The notes under the pieces were generated by a model. The model ran no database searches, had not been told where the DNA came from, and saw only the letters and a program-made list of their open reading frames with translations. Shown here piece after piece: positions 29,901-42,107 of a stretch of DNA of 64,000 nucleotides (within the stretch, counting starts at the first letter, position 1; the number at the start of each line of letters is the position of its first letter). The position numbers and the translations under genes were made by a program. Source of the stretch: Luzula sylvatica (lineage: Eukaryota > Streptophyta > Magnoliopsida > Poales > Juncaceae); the NCBI GenBank assembly GCA_946800325.1, contig OX326957.1, positions 55,237,798 to 55,301,797 of the forward strand, given 5' to 3'.

Positions 29901-30784
29901 AATTTTATAGACCCATCAAAAATATTCATTTTATTTTTCTCTTTATTTTGACATCCATATTAGCATAGTTCATACATACAATTTTTCATAATTTCAATTT
30001 GTAAAGATATTATGTAAGAAAATACAATGCAAAAAAAATACACATTTACATAATATATTTTTAAGAATTTTATTTGCATAATAGAATTTTTAAGTATTAT
30101 TATTTATTTTTACAAAAATTATAACAATAAAAATCTCATATAATACTAAGTAGATTATATTTGTGTTTTTGAGCAAACAAAAAAAATTCAAAAAATAATA
30201 GAATTAAAAAAAGTTTATCCATCTTAATAACTTTTAAAACTTATAAACACCTATCAAATTGTATTGTTATTTTACAAAATGTAAAATAAAAAAAAAATCA
30301 TATGATATAAAATAATTTGTATTTATGTTTATTATAAATTAAAATTTTGATATTATTTATTAAATTACTTCCAAGTTTTATATTATTTTATATTTTCCAT
30401 GGCATTTTGAATCAATAAAAATTATTACATATATAATTAATAACGTGTTACTACATATGTTGTATGATTCATTATTTTAGTATTTGGTATTGTATGAAAT
30501 ATTGTGAACAATGATATAATATTTGTTGTTACGTTTTTCGTAAAATCGTATTATATCTTATTATATAATGACACTAATATGAGTATTATTATTTGATTAA
30601 AAAATAAGATTTTTTGTTATCATAATGTAAAATAATTGTAAAACATATGAATAATCATAGATAAATGAATTCAAATAACTTAATTTTAAGATGATATTAT
30701 TAATATTATCATACAAATATATAATTGTATTACAATGAATAATATAATTTACATGCTCGCCGCGTAGCGGGAGTATTTTCCTAG
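29340..30784 (+). mobile_element. Helitron 3' portion ending upstream of threonine deaminase
   Basis: The right boundary has Helitron features: a G+C-rich hairpin (ctcgccgcgtagcgggag, 30756-30773), a seven-base spacer, and a ctag terminus at 30781-30784 followed by T. Direct and inverted copies of gccacatca (about 29376, 29424, 29523, 29633-29660) are typical of plant Helitron sub-terminal regions. The 5' tc end was not located, so the start given is only where these repeats begin. No Rep/helicase coding sequence is present; it is non-autonomous or truncated. Confidence 0.55.
29848..29909 (+). repeat. Minimal poly(A) insertion between 15-bp direct repeats
   Basis: The string aaatttaattttata occurs at 29848-29862 and again at 29895-29909. 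Between them lies tttactc followed by a run of As from 29870. A 15-base duplication plus a 3' poly(A) is the signature of target-primed reverse transcription with almost complete 5' truncation. A+T-rich context lowers certainty. Confidence 0.5.
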
Positions 30785-30945
30785 TTATTCGTAAAAGTGG
30801 AGAAACAATTCTCTTCGCCAACTACTCGCGCTACATAAAAATAGACAAAGCAAAAAGATGTTCTTTTCCAATAAATTATCCACGTTGAAAATAAATTTCT
30901 TTTGCACGTTCATTAGCGGGACCCCTCCCGCGAAAAACAAAACCA

Positions 30946-30953
30946 TATATATT
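30946..30953 (+). promoter_or_regulatory. Possible TATA box of threonine deaminase
   Basis: tatatatt lies about 135 bp before the start codon and about 160 bp after the Helitron end. A (TC)12 tract at 31057-31080 runs directly into the ATG. Confidence 0.4.
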
Positions 30954-31080
30954 CACAGTTCATGCCACTCAGTTGAAAAAATTAAAATTCAGTCACAATC
31001 TTTCGTAAACACCAAATCATAAAGAAAAGCGAAGGAAGCCAAAAAGGCACAAAAGTTCTCTCTCTCTCTCTCTCTCTCTC

Positions 31081-34000
31081 ATGGCGACTGCTCGTACCGC
31101 CGCCTCCTTCGCCGCCGCCACGACATCTAATCATCCTTACCGGCGCCGGCGGAACCTCTGCTGCGGGGCCGCCTCTCTTACCAGCTCCACTACCACGTCT
31201 AATTCGGTTTTGAAATCTGATGCTCTCGTTCCTTCTTCTTCTTCTCCGGCTCTCAAAAAGGTTTCCACTGATTCGTTACAGTATGAAACCGGATTTCTCG
31301 GGGGTATATCGGAAAATACGCAATTGAAGGAGGTAGAGGGGAATTCAAACGGGTCGTTGCTTGGTCCGATGGAGTACTTGACGGGTATATTGTCTTCCAA
31401 GGCTTATGATGTTGCTATCGAGACTCCTCTCGAGTATGCCTCGAAACTGTCTTCTAGATTAGGTGTTAATTTCTACCTCAAACGTGAGGATTTACAAGAG
31501 GTAATTTACTAATCGAACCTTTTTTTTAGAGCCTTTGACAAATGTGATTACACTGATTAGCGCGGTATAACAAATTCATTCTGATTTTTCGAGCCAAACT
31601 CGTGAAATCTCTTACCTTTGTTCTGATTTACCAGGTATTTTCTTTCAAATTGAGAGGGGCTTACAACATGATGGCTAAACTACCCAAAGAGCAATTAGCA
31701 AAAGGAGTGATCTGCTCCTCTGCTGGAAATCACGCTCAAGGAGTCGCCTTGGCCGCCAAGAAACTCGACTGTGATGCCGTCATCGTCATGCCCGTCACCA
31801 CCCCAGAAATCAAAGTAACTTTTACGGTTTTACCCCCCCAAAAAAAATAATAACCTTTTTCAAAAATTTCAACGATTAATCGAAAACATAATTGCAGTGG
31901 AGATCCGTGGAGAGATTGGGGGCCACAGTAGTGCTAAAAGGGGACTCGTACGACGAAGCCCAAGCACACGCAAAATCAAGAAGCGAGCAAGAAGGCCGAA
32001 CATTCATTCCCCCATTCGACCACCCCGATATAATATCCGGACAAGGTACCGTTGGAATGGAAATCGTCAAGCAATTATTGAACGAACCGATTCACGCCAT
32101 TTTCGTACCGGTTGGTGGCGGCGGATTAATCGCCGGTATTGCTGCGTATGTTAAACGTGTCTGCCCTGAGGTTCGTTCCTTTTTTTCTTTGCCCAATTTT
32201 ATTTGTACCAAAATCTCAAAATATCACGTATTATACCCCTACAAAATGAGAAATATAGTGGATACCCGTACAAAACATAGAAAATTTCTAACTACTCTTA
32301 TTTCATTATTTTTCACTTGTGCCAAAATAAATGAGAAAGAAGGGTAATTTAGGAATTTACTCGGAAAATTAGGAGATGAAGGGTATTGATGTTATTTCTT
32401 GCAATTTTTAGACGTATTCATGATATTTCACAGTTTCGAAGGGTATGCATGACATATTTTTTATGTTTTTTAGGGGTATGAGGGAAATTCCGTCTTTATT
32501 CTTATTCTTCTTTTACTTTTTTTTACCATAGCACCTGCATCGATATCCGTGCACAAGGCCCATTATGAATTTATCAATTTTGTGTTGGTTTTATAGGTAA
32601 AGGTGATAGGGGTGGAGCCGAGCGACGCGAACGCGATGGCGTTATCATTACATCACGGACAAAGAGTGATGCTTGAGCAAGTGGGAGGATTCGCCGATGG
32701 AGTGGCGGTTAAAGTGGTTGGCGAAGAGACTTTTCGTCTTTGTCGAGAACTCGTCGATGGCATTGTTCTCGTGAGCCGTGATGCTATTTGTGCTTCCATC
32801 AAGGTCCTCCTCAACTTCCTTGACTTTTTAGTTCTGTGATTTTTTCATATATACCCCCGAAAATTCTCAAACTATCAATGTACCCTGTAATATTGCAAAA
32901 TATCTTATGCGACTTTTACCCCTGCAAAATGTCAAAATATCATATCCCTGCGATATCTTAAAGTATCACGTGTAAATAAGTAGGAGGAGAAAGAGGAGGG
33001 GTAAAGATAAAAGGGGGATTTACATATTTATCCTTCTAAAATTTAAAAATTCAAATTGGATCAATATCAATGGTGGGTAAATACAAAAAAATTAGTTTTG
33101 AAGGGGTAAATATGATATTTTTGGTTTTTAGGAAGCGTAAATATGCAAATTCCTCTAAATAAAAATTCCCCACTGTGTGTATACATGAATGCAACTTCTG
33201 CAGGGGTATAAATGAAATTTTAATGGTTTTTTGTAGGATATGTTTGAAGAGAAGAGGAGCATATTGGAGCCAGCTGGCGCGCTGGCCTTAGCGGGGGCGG
33301 AAGCGTACTGCAAATACTATAATTTGAAAGGCGAAACTGTAGTTGCGATTGCAAGTGGCGCCAATATGAATTTCGATAGGCTCAGACTCGTCACCGAACT
33401 CGCTGATGTGGGACGCAAGAGAGAGGCTGTTTTAGCTACTATTCTTAGGGAGGAACCTGGTACCTTCAAACAATTCGCTCAACTGGTACGCTTTTTTGTT
33501 ATGAATTTGCCTTTCTAGAAATATCAAATTTGAGTTTTGGAGAAGGGCAAATTTGATATTAGAGTTTTGAAGGGGGGTAAATGTCATATATTTTGTGGTG
33601 TTTATTTCAGGTGGGTCCCATGAATATCACGGAATTCAAGTATAGATATGATGGGCATAAAAAAGACGCTCTCATTCTTTACAGGCACGTACGAGATCGA
33701 TAACAAAATATTTCACCGTGTAATTAATTTACGAGTCTTAGAAAAAAATTGGATTTGTCTTTTTGTGCAGTGTTGGGGTTTATACGGATGACGAGCTCAC
33801 GGGACTGATAGAGAGAATGAAAGATTCTGAGCTGGACACGTTTAATCTCACTGACGATGACTTGGCCAAGGGTCACCTCCGTTACTTTGTACGTTTCTTT
33901 TTTTTTCTGTCAAATTTGCACTTTGGTCCTCATACTCTTTTAAAATTTCCTTTTGTGTGAACAGATGGGAGGTAGGTCAAGCGTGAAAGACGAGATACTT

Positions 34001-34380
34001 TGCCATTTCGTATTTCCTGAGAGACCTGGTACTTTGATGAAATTCTTGGACGTTTTTAGCCCTCGTTGGAATATCAGTCTCTTTCACTATCGTGCTCAGG
34101 TTCCTTTCTTATTCAGTTATTCTCTTTCGATCGTTATTAACAAGATACAATTTCACATATACCCCTGCAAATGTGAAATATCATTAAGGAAAGGCTGATG
34201 GAAAACATATTAATGAATTTCGTTTGTTATTATCTACAGGGTGAAACAGGAGCGAATGTTCTCGTTGGACTCCAAGTCCCAAAGGACGAAATGAACGAAT
34301 TCAAGAACCGTGCCGATAGTCTTGGATACGAATACAAATCGGAGATGACAAACAAGACGTACAAACTTCTCTTGCAGTGA
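31081..34380 (+). CDS. OMR1: Threonine deaminase (biosynthetic threonine dehydratase), plastid
   Basis: Nine exons give 598 aa: 31081-31500, 31635-31814, 31898-32170, 32597-32803, 33237-33485, 33611-33684, 33771-33888, 33965-34099, 34240-34380. This PLP enzyme converts threonine to 2-oxobutanoate, the committed step of isoleucine synthesis in plastids. The first ~95 residues are Ala/Ser/Arg-rich and fit a transit peptide. The catalytic part shows YLKREDLQ, the PLP lysine in [17 protein letters not shown], the phosphate loop GGGGLIAG and SGANMNFDR. The C-terminal third holds two ACT-like regulatory repeats ([23 protein letters not shown] and NISLFHYR), where the enzyme responds to isoleucine and valine. 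Intron 6 uses a GC donor (33685-33686), supported by frame and family sequence LYSVGV. Introns 3 and 4 contain MITE-like DNA. A polyadenylation-like aataaa lies at 34576. Confidence 0.97.
32190..32490. repeat. MITE-like inverted repeat in threonine deaminase intron 3
   Basis: The left side reads caaaatatcacgtattataccccta and the right side carries the opposite orientation (aggggtatgagggaaattcc, gggtatgcatgacatatt). Together they form a degenerate foldback like the other long-TIR elements. Its ends and target duplication are unclear. Confidence 0.55.
32850..33235. repeat. MITE-like repeats in threonine deaminase intron 4
   Basis: Oppositely oriented phrases (ataccccc...ctatcaatgtaccc on the left, gcaggggtataaatgaaattt on the right) bracket a smaller inverted unit at about 33014-33160 that begins gggggatttacatatttatc. 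This suggests one miniature element nested in another. Boundaries are approximate. Confidence 0.5.
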
Positions 34381-35078
34381 GGAGAGAGAATCGGCAAAAC
34401 CGATGCCATTTTTCCCTCGTTTCTTTTCATGAATAAGCTAAATTAGCACCTTGTGTTGTAGGCTTTTGCTGAGAGAGTTGTATAAGGTTAATTGAACTAT
34501 CGAGGGATGTGTTATTTTCGATCTGTCGAAGAGACTTAGGAATAAGAATCTTATTGTATGTTGTAATGGCTTCGTAATAAAACAAGCTATTTGTGTAGTT
34601 GAATCTTTCTTGTTATTGTGTACAATAAGAAAAGTATTGGATACTATTTGTGTGGGATCCAATATTTCTCCGGATATCAGAACTTGCCAAACCTTACTTT
34701 GAAAACCCATGATTTCATATCCTAAAGCCGGTCGGGTACAATCCGGGATGTCCGTTCCCGAGTTTTGCTCAGATCCAGACTTGATGTTTCAAATTGCAGT
34801 TTGTACGGATATGCACCAGGTGCAACCAAATTTCCTCTCACTGTTGGTATATGATATATGAGTATGACTCAGCACCGCACCATCAGAATATCTATGTCCA
34901 TAGTCCCGGTCCACATTAAATACATACACCGAAGTCATAGTTCAAATTGTGTTTCTTTCTCTCATGCACGATAGACAATCGCTTTCGTTTCTTCGAGGAT
35001 CCACCTTCAATATCTTTATTTTTTGACTCACTTCTCCAACATACTTGAGATCTCGTTTTCTTTGTTAGCTGTGGAACA
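34381..35078. other. Intergenic between threonine deaminase and the dynamin gene
   Basis: About 700 bases hold the 3' region of one gene and the promoter and leader of the next. No separate feature is supported. Confidence 0.5.
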
Positions 35079-38000
35079 ATGGCGACGATGGAGAGCTTGA
35101 TCGGGCTAGTTAACCGGATCCAGCGAGCTTGTACTGTACTAGGTGACTTCGGTGGCGATGGCTCTGGCTCTTCTCTTTGGGAAGCTCTGCCTTCGGTTGC
35201 CGTCGTCGGTGGTCAGGTAAGTGTATCATGATCTGAATTTGAGAATTATTAGATCTTGTAGTTGTAGATCTGGATCTGAGTTTGAATTGGCAGTTGTTGA
35301 CGTTGAGTCATGTTTTAATTAATTTGATTTCAGAGTTCGGGAAAATCATCTGTGTTGGAGAGCGTTGTAGGCAGAGACTTCTTGCCTCGTGGATCTGGTA
35401 ATTGGATCTCATCTTCGCTTCTCTTTTTTATTTTGTAAATTGAGTTTATTTTTGAATTTGGACTGAAATGCAAAATGTAAAGGTTTATTGGTTAATTGCA
35501 ATTTGTGAATTTGTGTCGATAAATAGGTATTGTGACAAGGAGACCTCTTGTGCTTCAGTTGCACAAGACTGAGGGTGGCCAAGAGTATGCTGAATTTCTT
35601 CATGCACCTAGAAAGAAATTCCCTGATTTTGGTATAATCCATGATTCTACATTTGATTTATTTTTAACTTAGTTGCAAATTTTAGTTCTTTTTTAATTTA
35701 ATTTTTTAAATCTTACTGAATTCAGCTATGGTAAGAAGGGAAATTGAATTAGAAACGGAACGTATTACTGGCAAATCGAAGTCAATATCTAATGTGCCCA
35801 TCCACTTGAGTGTTTACTCTCCAAATGGTAATCTTTTCTCTCCATTTCAGTTTTATTCAATTTTAAGTCTCATAGATTTATGTATTAAAGCGGGTTCAAT
35901 ATAATCTTATTTCGCAGTCGTTAATTTAACACTGATTGATCTTCCTGGGTTGACAAAGGTTGCTGTAGGTAATGTCTCATCATTCCTTCTTTCTACTCAA
36001 ATATTCAAGAAAATAAATTATATAAATCTTATGATTTTTATCTAATTGTAATCTTTCTCTTTTCGTATTTAGAGGGACAACCTGAATCAATTGTCCAAGA
36101 TATTGAAAACATGGTTCGATCATATGTTGAAAAGGTAAATAAAACTTTATCTTTCTTTTAGTTTAAGTAAAAATATTTCATTATTATATTGTTATGTTAT
36201 ATATAACTTCAACACTGTTTTTTTTTATGATTGTAGCCAAATTGTATTATATTGGCAATTTCTCCTGCGAATCAAGATATTGCTACTTCTGATGCTATAA
36301 AGCTTGCGAAGGAGGTCGATCCTTCTGGTACCTATTTCATTCATTCTCAATATTTCATTCATAATTTATACTTATACTCGAATTTATTATTTATATCTTA
36401 AAACCAAATTTCTCACTTAAATTCCCGTAACTAATTCAGGTGAGAGAACTTTTGGAGTCGTCACTAAGCTCGATTTGATGGACCAGGGTACAAACGCTCT
36501 AGATGTATGTTTCTTAACTTAATTTCACATAAAATCTAAATGGTTTTTAGGGTTTTTCTTATACACACGGTTTGATATAGGTACTCGAAGGGAGATCATA
36601 CAGGCTGCAACATCCATGGGTAGGAATAGTAAACAGGTCTCAAGCCGAAATCAACAAAAACGTAGATATGATGGCTGCGAGGAGAAAAGAAGTAGAATAT
36701 TTCCAAAATAGCCCTGATTATAGCCACTTATCTCATAAGATGGGTTCAGAGTATCTCGCTAAGCTTTTATCTAAGGTGCTTCTAGAAACTTGTCTTTTTA
36801 CAATTATCAGTTAATTCCATGTGAGTATCTTGTTTATCGTGTGTTTATATATACAGCATTTGGAGGCTGTTATTAGAGCGAGGATTCCGAGCATTATTGC
36901 TATGATTAACAAAACCGTCGATGAACTCGAAGCTGAGCTTGACAGGCTTGGTCGCCCCATTGGAGGAGACCAAGGAGTAAGCAATTAACAATATAAAAAA
37001 ATATTTTTATTGTTTAGTGATGTAAAGATACATTAAGGGCAATTTCACGTTCACCACTGCAAAATCTCAACATATCATGCCCTACAAATGAGAGAAATAT
37101 CATGGGTTACCCCTATAAATCGTAAAGAATATCATTTATATCCCTACAAAAATTAAGAGATATCTTGTATACCTCTCCGTCCTATTTTTTTTCAAAATGT
37201 TCCCAAACTACCCTTATTTAATTATCTTGTATTTGTTAAAAACAAATGAAAAAGAGGGTAAGTTTGACATTTATTTGAAAAAATAGGGGAGGAAGGGTAT
37301 TCATGATATTTCACATTTTGAAGGGGTATGAATGATATTTTGAGGTTTTCTGGGGGTACATTTGAAATTCCACCTATATATTATGTACAACAAACTAACT
37401 TCTGTTGGTATGTTGTCCTGCAGGCACAACTTTACACTATACTAGACATGTGCCGTGCATTCGACCGTATCTTCAAAGAACATCTCGAAGGCGGGTACGT
37501 TAAAAAATCAACCTTGCATTTCTCATTCAGTTCAAAACATTAATTAAAAACACAAATAGTTAATTCTTTCTTTTCTTTTCATATTTTTTATTTTTGTTGT
37601 GTGGGGTTTTAGGAGGCCAGGAGGAGACAAGATATACGGAGTATTCGACCACCAATTGCCAAACGCATTGAAGAAGCTTCCGTTCGATAGACACCTGTCA
37701 CTGAACAACGTGAAGAAAGTGATTTCCGAAGCGGATGGTTATCAGCCTCATTTAATCGCTCCTGAACAAGGTTATCGAAGACTCATCGATAGTTCTCTCA
37801 GCTATTTCAAAGGCCCTGCCGAAGCCTCTGTTGATGCTGTACGTTTTTTCTTTTCATTTATTATTTTTCTTGATAAGTAATTTATAATTATTATTTATTA
37901 TTTTTCTTTTGTGCTTTTGGTTTGGTTTTCAGGTGCATTTTGTGTTGAAAGAGCTCGTCAGGCGGTCCGTGGGAGAGACGGAGGTTTGTTATTCCTTATT

Positions 38001-38875
38001 TTCTATATGTAGAAATTTCAATACATCACGTATATATTTCCAAAATGTGGATTATCATGGATATATCCATACAAAAAAATGATATTTTTTGTAGTTTGTA
38101 GGGGTATTCATGATATTACCCATTTTGCAGGGGTCTATTTCCCCAATAATTATCAAATGCCAAAATACCCTCCATGTATAACTAATTAAACCGTAAACAG
38201 GAGTTGAAAAGATTTCCTTCGCTTCAAGCGGACATATCCGCGGCAGCAAACGAAGCGCTAGAGAGATTCAGAGAAGACAGTCGCAAAACCGTTCTGCGAT
38301 TGGTCGAGATGGAATCCACCTATTTGACGGTCGAATTCTTCCGGAAGCTTCCTACCGAGCCCGAAAGAGGCCCCAAAGATGACAAAAATGCCCCTCCTAA
38401 TATCGACCGTTACGGCGATAGTCATCTCAGGAGAATCGGTATCTATCTTTTAGTTATTTATTTTACCTAAATGTGTTTGACCTTTGAGTTTGGGATAATT
38501 ACGAAATTACCCTTTTGTTTTGTAGGATCAAATGTTTCTGCGTATATTGGGATGGTTTGTGACACACTGAGAAACACAATTCCCAAGGCGATTGTTTATT
38601 GCCAGGTCAGAGAAGCAAAGAGGGCTTTGCTTAACCGTTTCTACGCACATGTTGGCAGTAAAGAGGTATATATAATATTTTTGTTCAATATACTGTTTTA
38701 ATCTGTTAAATGAATCGTAATTTCATGATTGATTGATTGATTATTGCAGAAAAAGCAACTAAGTGCTATGTTGGATGAGGATCCAGGTCTAATGGAGAAG
38801 AGAGACCAGCTTGTTAAGAGGCTCGAGCTGTACAAATCTGCGAGAAATGAAATTGATTCCGTTGCGTGGAAATGA
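35079..38875 (+). CDS. DRP1C: Dynamin-related protein 1 (DRP1C-like)
   Basis: Sixteen exons give 614 aa: 35079-35216, 35334-35397, 35527-35631, 35726-35827, 35918-35968, 36073-36134, 36237-36327, 36440-36504, 36581-36775, 36857-36976, 37424-37494, 37613-37838, 37933-37983, 38201-38438, 38526-38665, 38750-38875. Plant DRP1 GTPases act in clathrin-mediated endocytosis and cell-plate formation. The GTPase domain shows the P-loop [12 protein letters not shown], the switch-I threonine in [19 protein letters not shown] and TKLDLMDQG. The middle domain and the C-terminal GTPase effector domain follow, ending EIDSVAWK. As in DRP1, there is no PH or proline-rich domain. The N-terminal [20 protein letters not shown] resembles DRP1C more than DRP1A, but paralogue assignment is by eye. 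Introns 10 and 13 contain MITE-like sequence. Confidence 0.96.
37030..37385. repeat. MITE-like foldback in DRP1 intron 10
   Basis: The left arm begins gggcaatttcacgttcacc and continues tctcaacatatcatgcccta. The right arm ends gggggtacatttgaaattccacc, in opposite orientation, after gaaggggtatgaatgatattttg. Same architecture as the other long-TIR elements; no exact target duplication was found. Confidence 0.55.
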
Positions 38876-39372
38876 TTTCTTCGATATATAGATTACGCCT
38901 TTTATCATTTTATCTAAGCATTTAATTCATGGTTACAGGTTTGTATCCTTTATTTCTTTTATTGGGTTTTTTATTTTTTATTTTAATAGACAACACGTAA
39001 TAGTATTATATCGTTAGGATTCAAGAGAGCGAGAGCTTTATATTTCTTTGGGGTTTTCGGTTTGTTATATTACTGTTTGTTCATTCTTTTGCTACGTTGA
39101 CTAATATTATGTATTCTTTTCCTTGTTATGATCCAATGTTTTTGTGATAATTTGATGTTTTTCATTATAGGGAAATTTACAAGAAAACCCTTTTTTTGCA
39201 CAACTAGTACATTTTTTAAAAGAAAAAAAATTTAGTCTCTTAATGATAATATTAAAGCATGTCAAAATCTTTTTTTTTAGCTGATTAATGGCCAGGACTG
39301 AAATATGCAGTTCAAATTCAAATGGAGTTCAAATGCAATATTCTAAAATAGTAAAATACATCAAATTATATA
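38876..39372. other. DRP1 3' region
   Basis: The 3' flank of the dynamin gene is followed by A+T-rich spacer. A short MITE-like phrase (gggaaatttacaagaaaaccc) lies near 39171. No gene is supported. Confidence 0.45.
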
Positions 39373-39967
39373 TAGAGCTGGCAAAATCAGACCCGATCCG
39401 AAAAAATGACCCGACCCGCCCGAGCCCGAACCCGACCCGACCCGAAAATATTGAAAAGTCAACGACCCGAACTCGAACCCGAACCCGAAACCGAATGACC
39501 CGAACCCGAAATCGATCCGAAACCGAATGACCCAAACCCGAAATCGACCCGAAACCGAAATCGACCCGACACCGAATGACCCGAAACCCGAACGACCCAA
39601 AACCCGAATGACCCGAAATTCACGACCCGAATGATCTGAAAATTAAAATATTATTGTTAAAATCAATATAATATTGCTAAAATATCTCCGAATCAATAAA
39701 ATAAATCAGAAATTACTCGAAAATTAAATTTTTGGAAAATCGAATGATTCAAAATCAAATTTTGTGAAATCTGAATTACCCGAAAATTAAAATAGTCAAG
39801 ACCCGAATGACCCGAAACGACCCGGAACCGAATGACCCGAAACGACCAGAACCCGAATGACCCGAAACCCGAACGACACGCGACCCGATGACCCGCAATC
39901 CGAAACGACCCGCAACCCGAAACGACCCGATCCGAATCCGACCCGTCCCGCCCGATTGCCACCTCTA
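39373..39967. mobile_element. hAT-like element made of acccga repeats
   Basis: The ends tagagctggcaa and, inverted, tagaggtggcaa form short TIRs. The body is dominated by irregular repeats of acccgaa/cgaccc at both sides around an A+T-rich core. TIR form and composition fit a non-autonomous hAT. The flanks (aaattata and aatatata) match only partly, so the target duplication is unproven. Open frames inside are repeat artefacts. Confidence 0.65.
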
Positions 39968-42107
39968 AATATATACTCCTTGGATTCATAATTCTCAATT
40001 TTGTGGGATTGCGATTTATTCCTCTTAATTATCTACAAATTGGGGCGGACCGTGGGCAAGCCCACAAAGCCCACCCCACAAAGCCCACGGGCTAGGCACC
40101 AAATCAAAAATATTATATATGTTAATTGTTTAGGTTCGTACAAATGTTGAATCTGGCACAATTGGTTAATCATAAACATGTGATGTAAGAGCTCAAGAGA
40201 TCAATATCATTTGCTAGCTATATATTTTTAATTTTTTTTGTATTGTGTAGATATTTAATGTTAGTTGTTACTTGTTAAGACATATTTGATAATATTGACT
40301 GTATCTATAATAATAATTAAATGTTTATTATGAAAAGTTTTATTTTATGAGGGCAATTGAGGAAACAAATAAAGTTTTGCATTTATGACGCTATTATATC
40401 AAAAAAATATCTTATAGATGTACCTTCCAATATCTCAGAATATCATGTGTTGTTATAAAGTAAAAAAATGGATAAATATCTTACAAGTTATAACATGTCA
40501 TTTGTATGATATAATCTTCATAGAACATACAAAATATAACTATCTGTATTTACTTTATGCCAATTTTTAAAATATTTAACTTCGTTAACATTTGATGTAA
40601 ACCACACCAGTAGGGATTTATGTGTTTATAATTTCTTCAAATTATGTACAATAATAAAATTCATCACTAAAAGGAATTGATATAATATTTTTTTTTTGTT
40701 CTTTAAACATAATTTCTTCAACTTATGTTTATATTTTGCAAGGGTATGTTCTTGTGATACGAGTCTATGACCACTAGTTGATAAATGCATGGATTTTAAA
40801 GTTCTTAAAATTTAGAATTTTATTCTTAAATACTTGTGGAAACAAATTGTTGGGAATAGTTGAAGATTAAAATATAGTAGCCATATGATATATAAAAAAG
40901 AAAATCTACGGTAAATAAAATTAAAAATTATACGGTTTAGATAGTATTTTATAAAAAAAATGTTCAAATTAGAAGTTCGAAAGTATATATATATATATAT
41001 ATATTTTGTTACGGGAGGCAATATTTTTGATAATTTTACATAAACAATTATTAAATCGGGCTAGGACATCGAAAATGTTGGGTCCGGCACTGTCTACAAT
41101 GGCCAATCAAAAGAGCTTTTCTCTCTTTGCAGTCTCCAAGTGATCACCACATTCTACGCCGTTCTCCCCGTCCTTGTCATTGTATCTCACTCTTCTTCTT
41201 GCTCTACAAACCAAACCTAATATCTCCATTTTCCTTGGATAAACTTGGACTTGGTACCGATACCGTACCGGTACCAGGAGGCTTTCGTTGGAAGTGTGAT
41301 CGGACACTTGAAAGCATTTGAAAGCATCTGGACAAGTGTTGAGCAATTGTGGGGTTGGATAGTGAAAGTACCTTGGAGATAAGACTAATTAAGATGTGGC
41401 TTTTTTTGACCTGAAATTGGATAAGGCTTATGGTACAAAGTGTGACTGTGTGAGTTGAGAAGAGGATTGATCAAAGTGATTGCAGATCTCTTGTGACGCT
41501 AATCCATGTAGTAACAAATACTACTGATTATACAAAATCAAATGTTATCCTTATCATGTATCAGTTCATTCCTAAATTTACGACAGTCTCCCCTTCCAAA
41601 AGAACAACTGGAATCTAAATCCTAACAAATATTATTAATTTATATTTATAAGGGGCTTCTATTATACATCATTTTTCTTATCGTACATTAATTTTCAAGA
41701 ATATTTGGAGTAATTATTCATTTATGAATAATTAAGGTAAAATCTCAAATATATTTATCAATTAATGTTTGATTAAATTTGAATTTTTTATTGTTCATTT
41801 AAGATAAAATCTCAAAGATAAATTTTATGATACACATTTTTACAAATATAATTAATTGTTAAAATATCCAAAATATCTTTTTAAAAAGATGTATGAATAT
41901 GATAGAACTCCGCTATTTATAAAGGGGTAAAATGACAAAATATTTTACATAAGAAAGTTAACATATTTTTAATCGTTATTTTATTATCCACTCGATTTAA
42001 ATTTAAATTTGTTCTGATTTAAATTAAGAAATCTCCTCCTCTATTTCTATATAAATTTGAAACTTTGTTCTGATTTAAATTTGAAATTTCTATATAAATT
42101 TTCCACT
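39968..42107. other. Intergenic, repeats only
   Basis: No gene is supported. 40040-40100 has a G+C-rich stretch with repeated aagcccac. A (TA)n tract sits at about 40985-41004. 41100-41400 is less A+T-rich and could be a decayed exon or leader, but no protein family is recognisable. Confidence 0.45.

Noticed and set aside
39288..39998. Arg/Thr- and Gly/Phe-rich frames
   Set aside because: Produced by acccga-type repeats of the hAT-like element.
41107..41346. Two overlapping frames near 41.1-41.3 kb
   Set aside because: Neither shows a recognisable domain; the region may be a decayed leader but cannot be supported as a gene.
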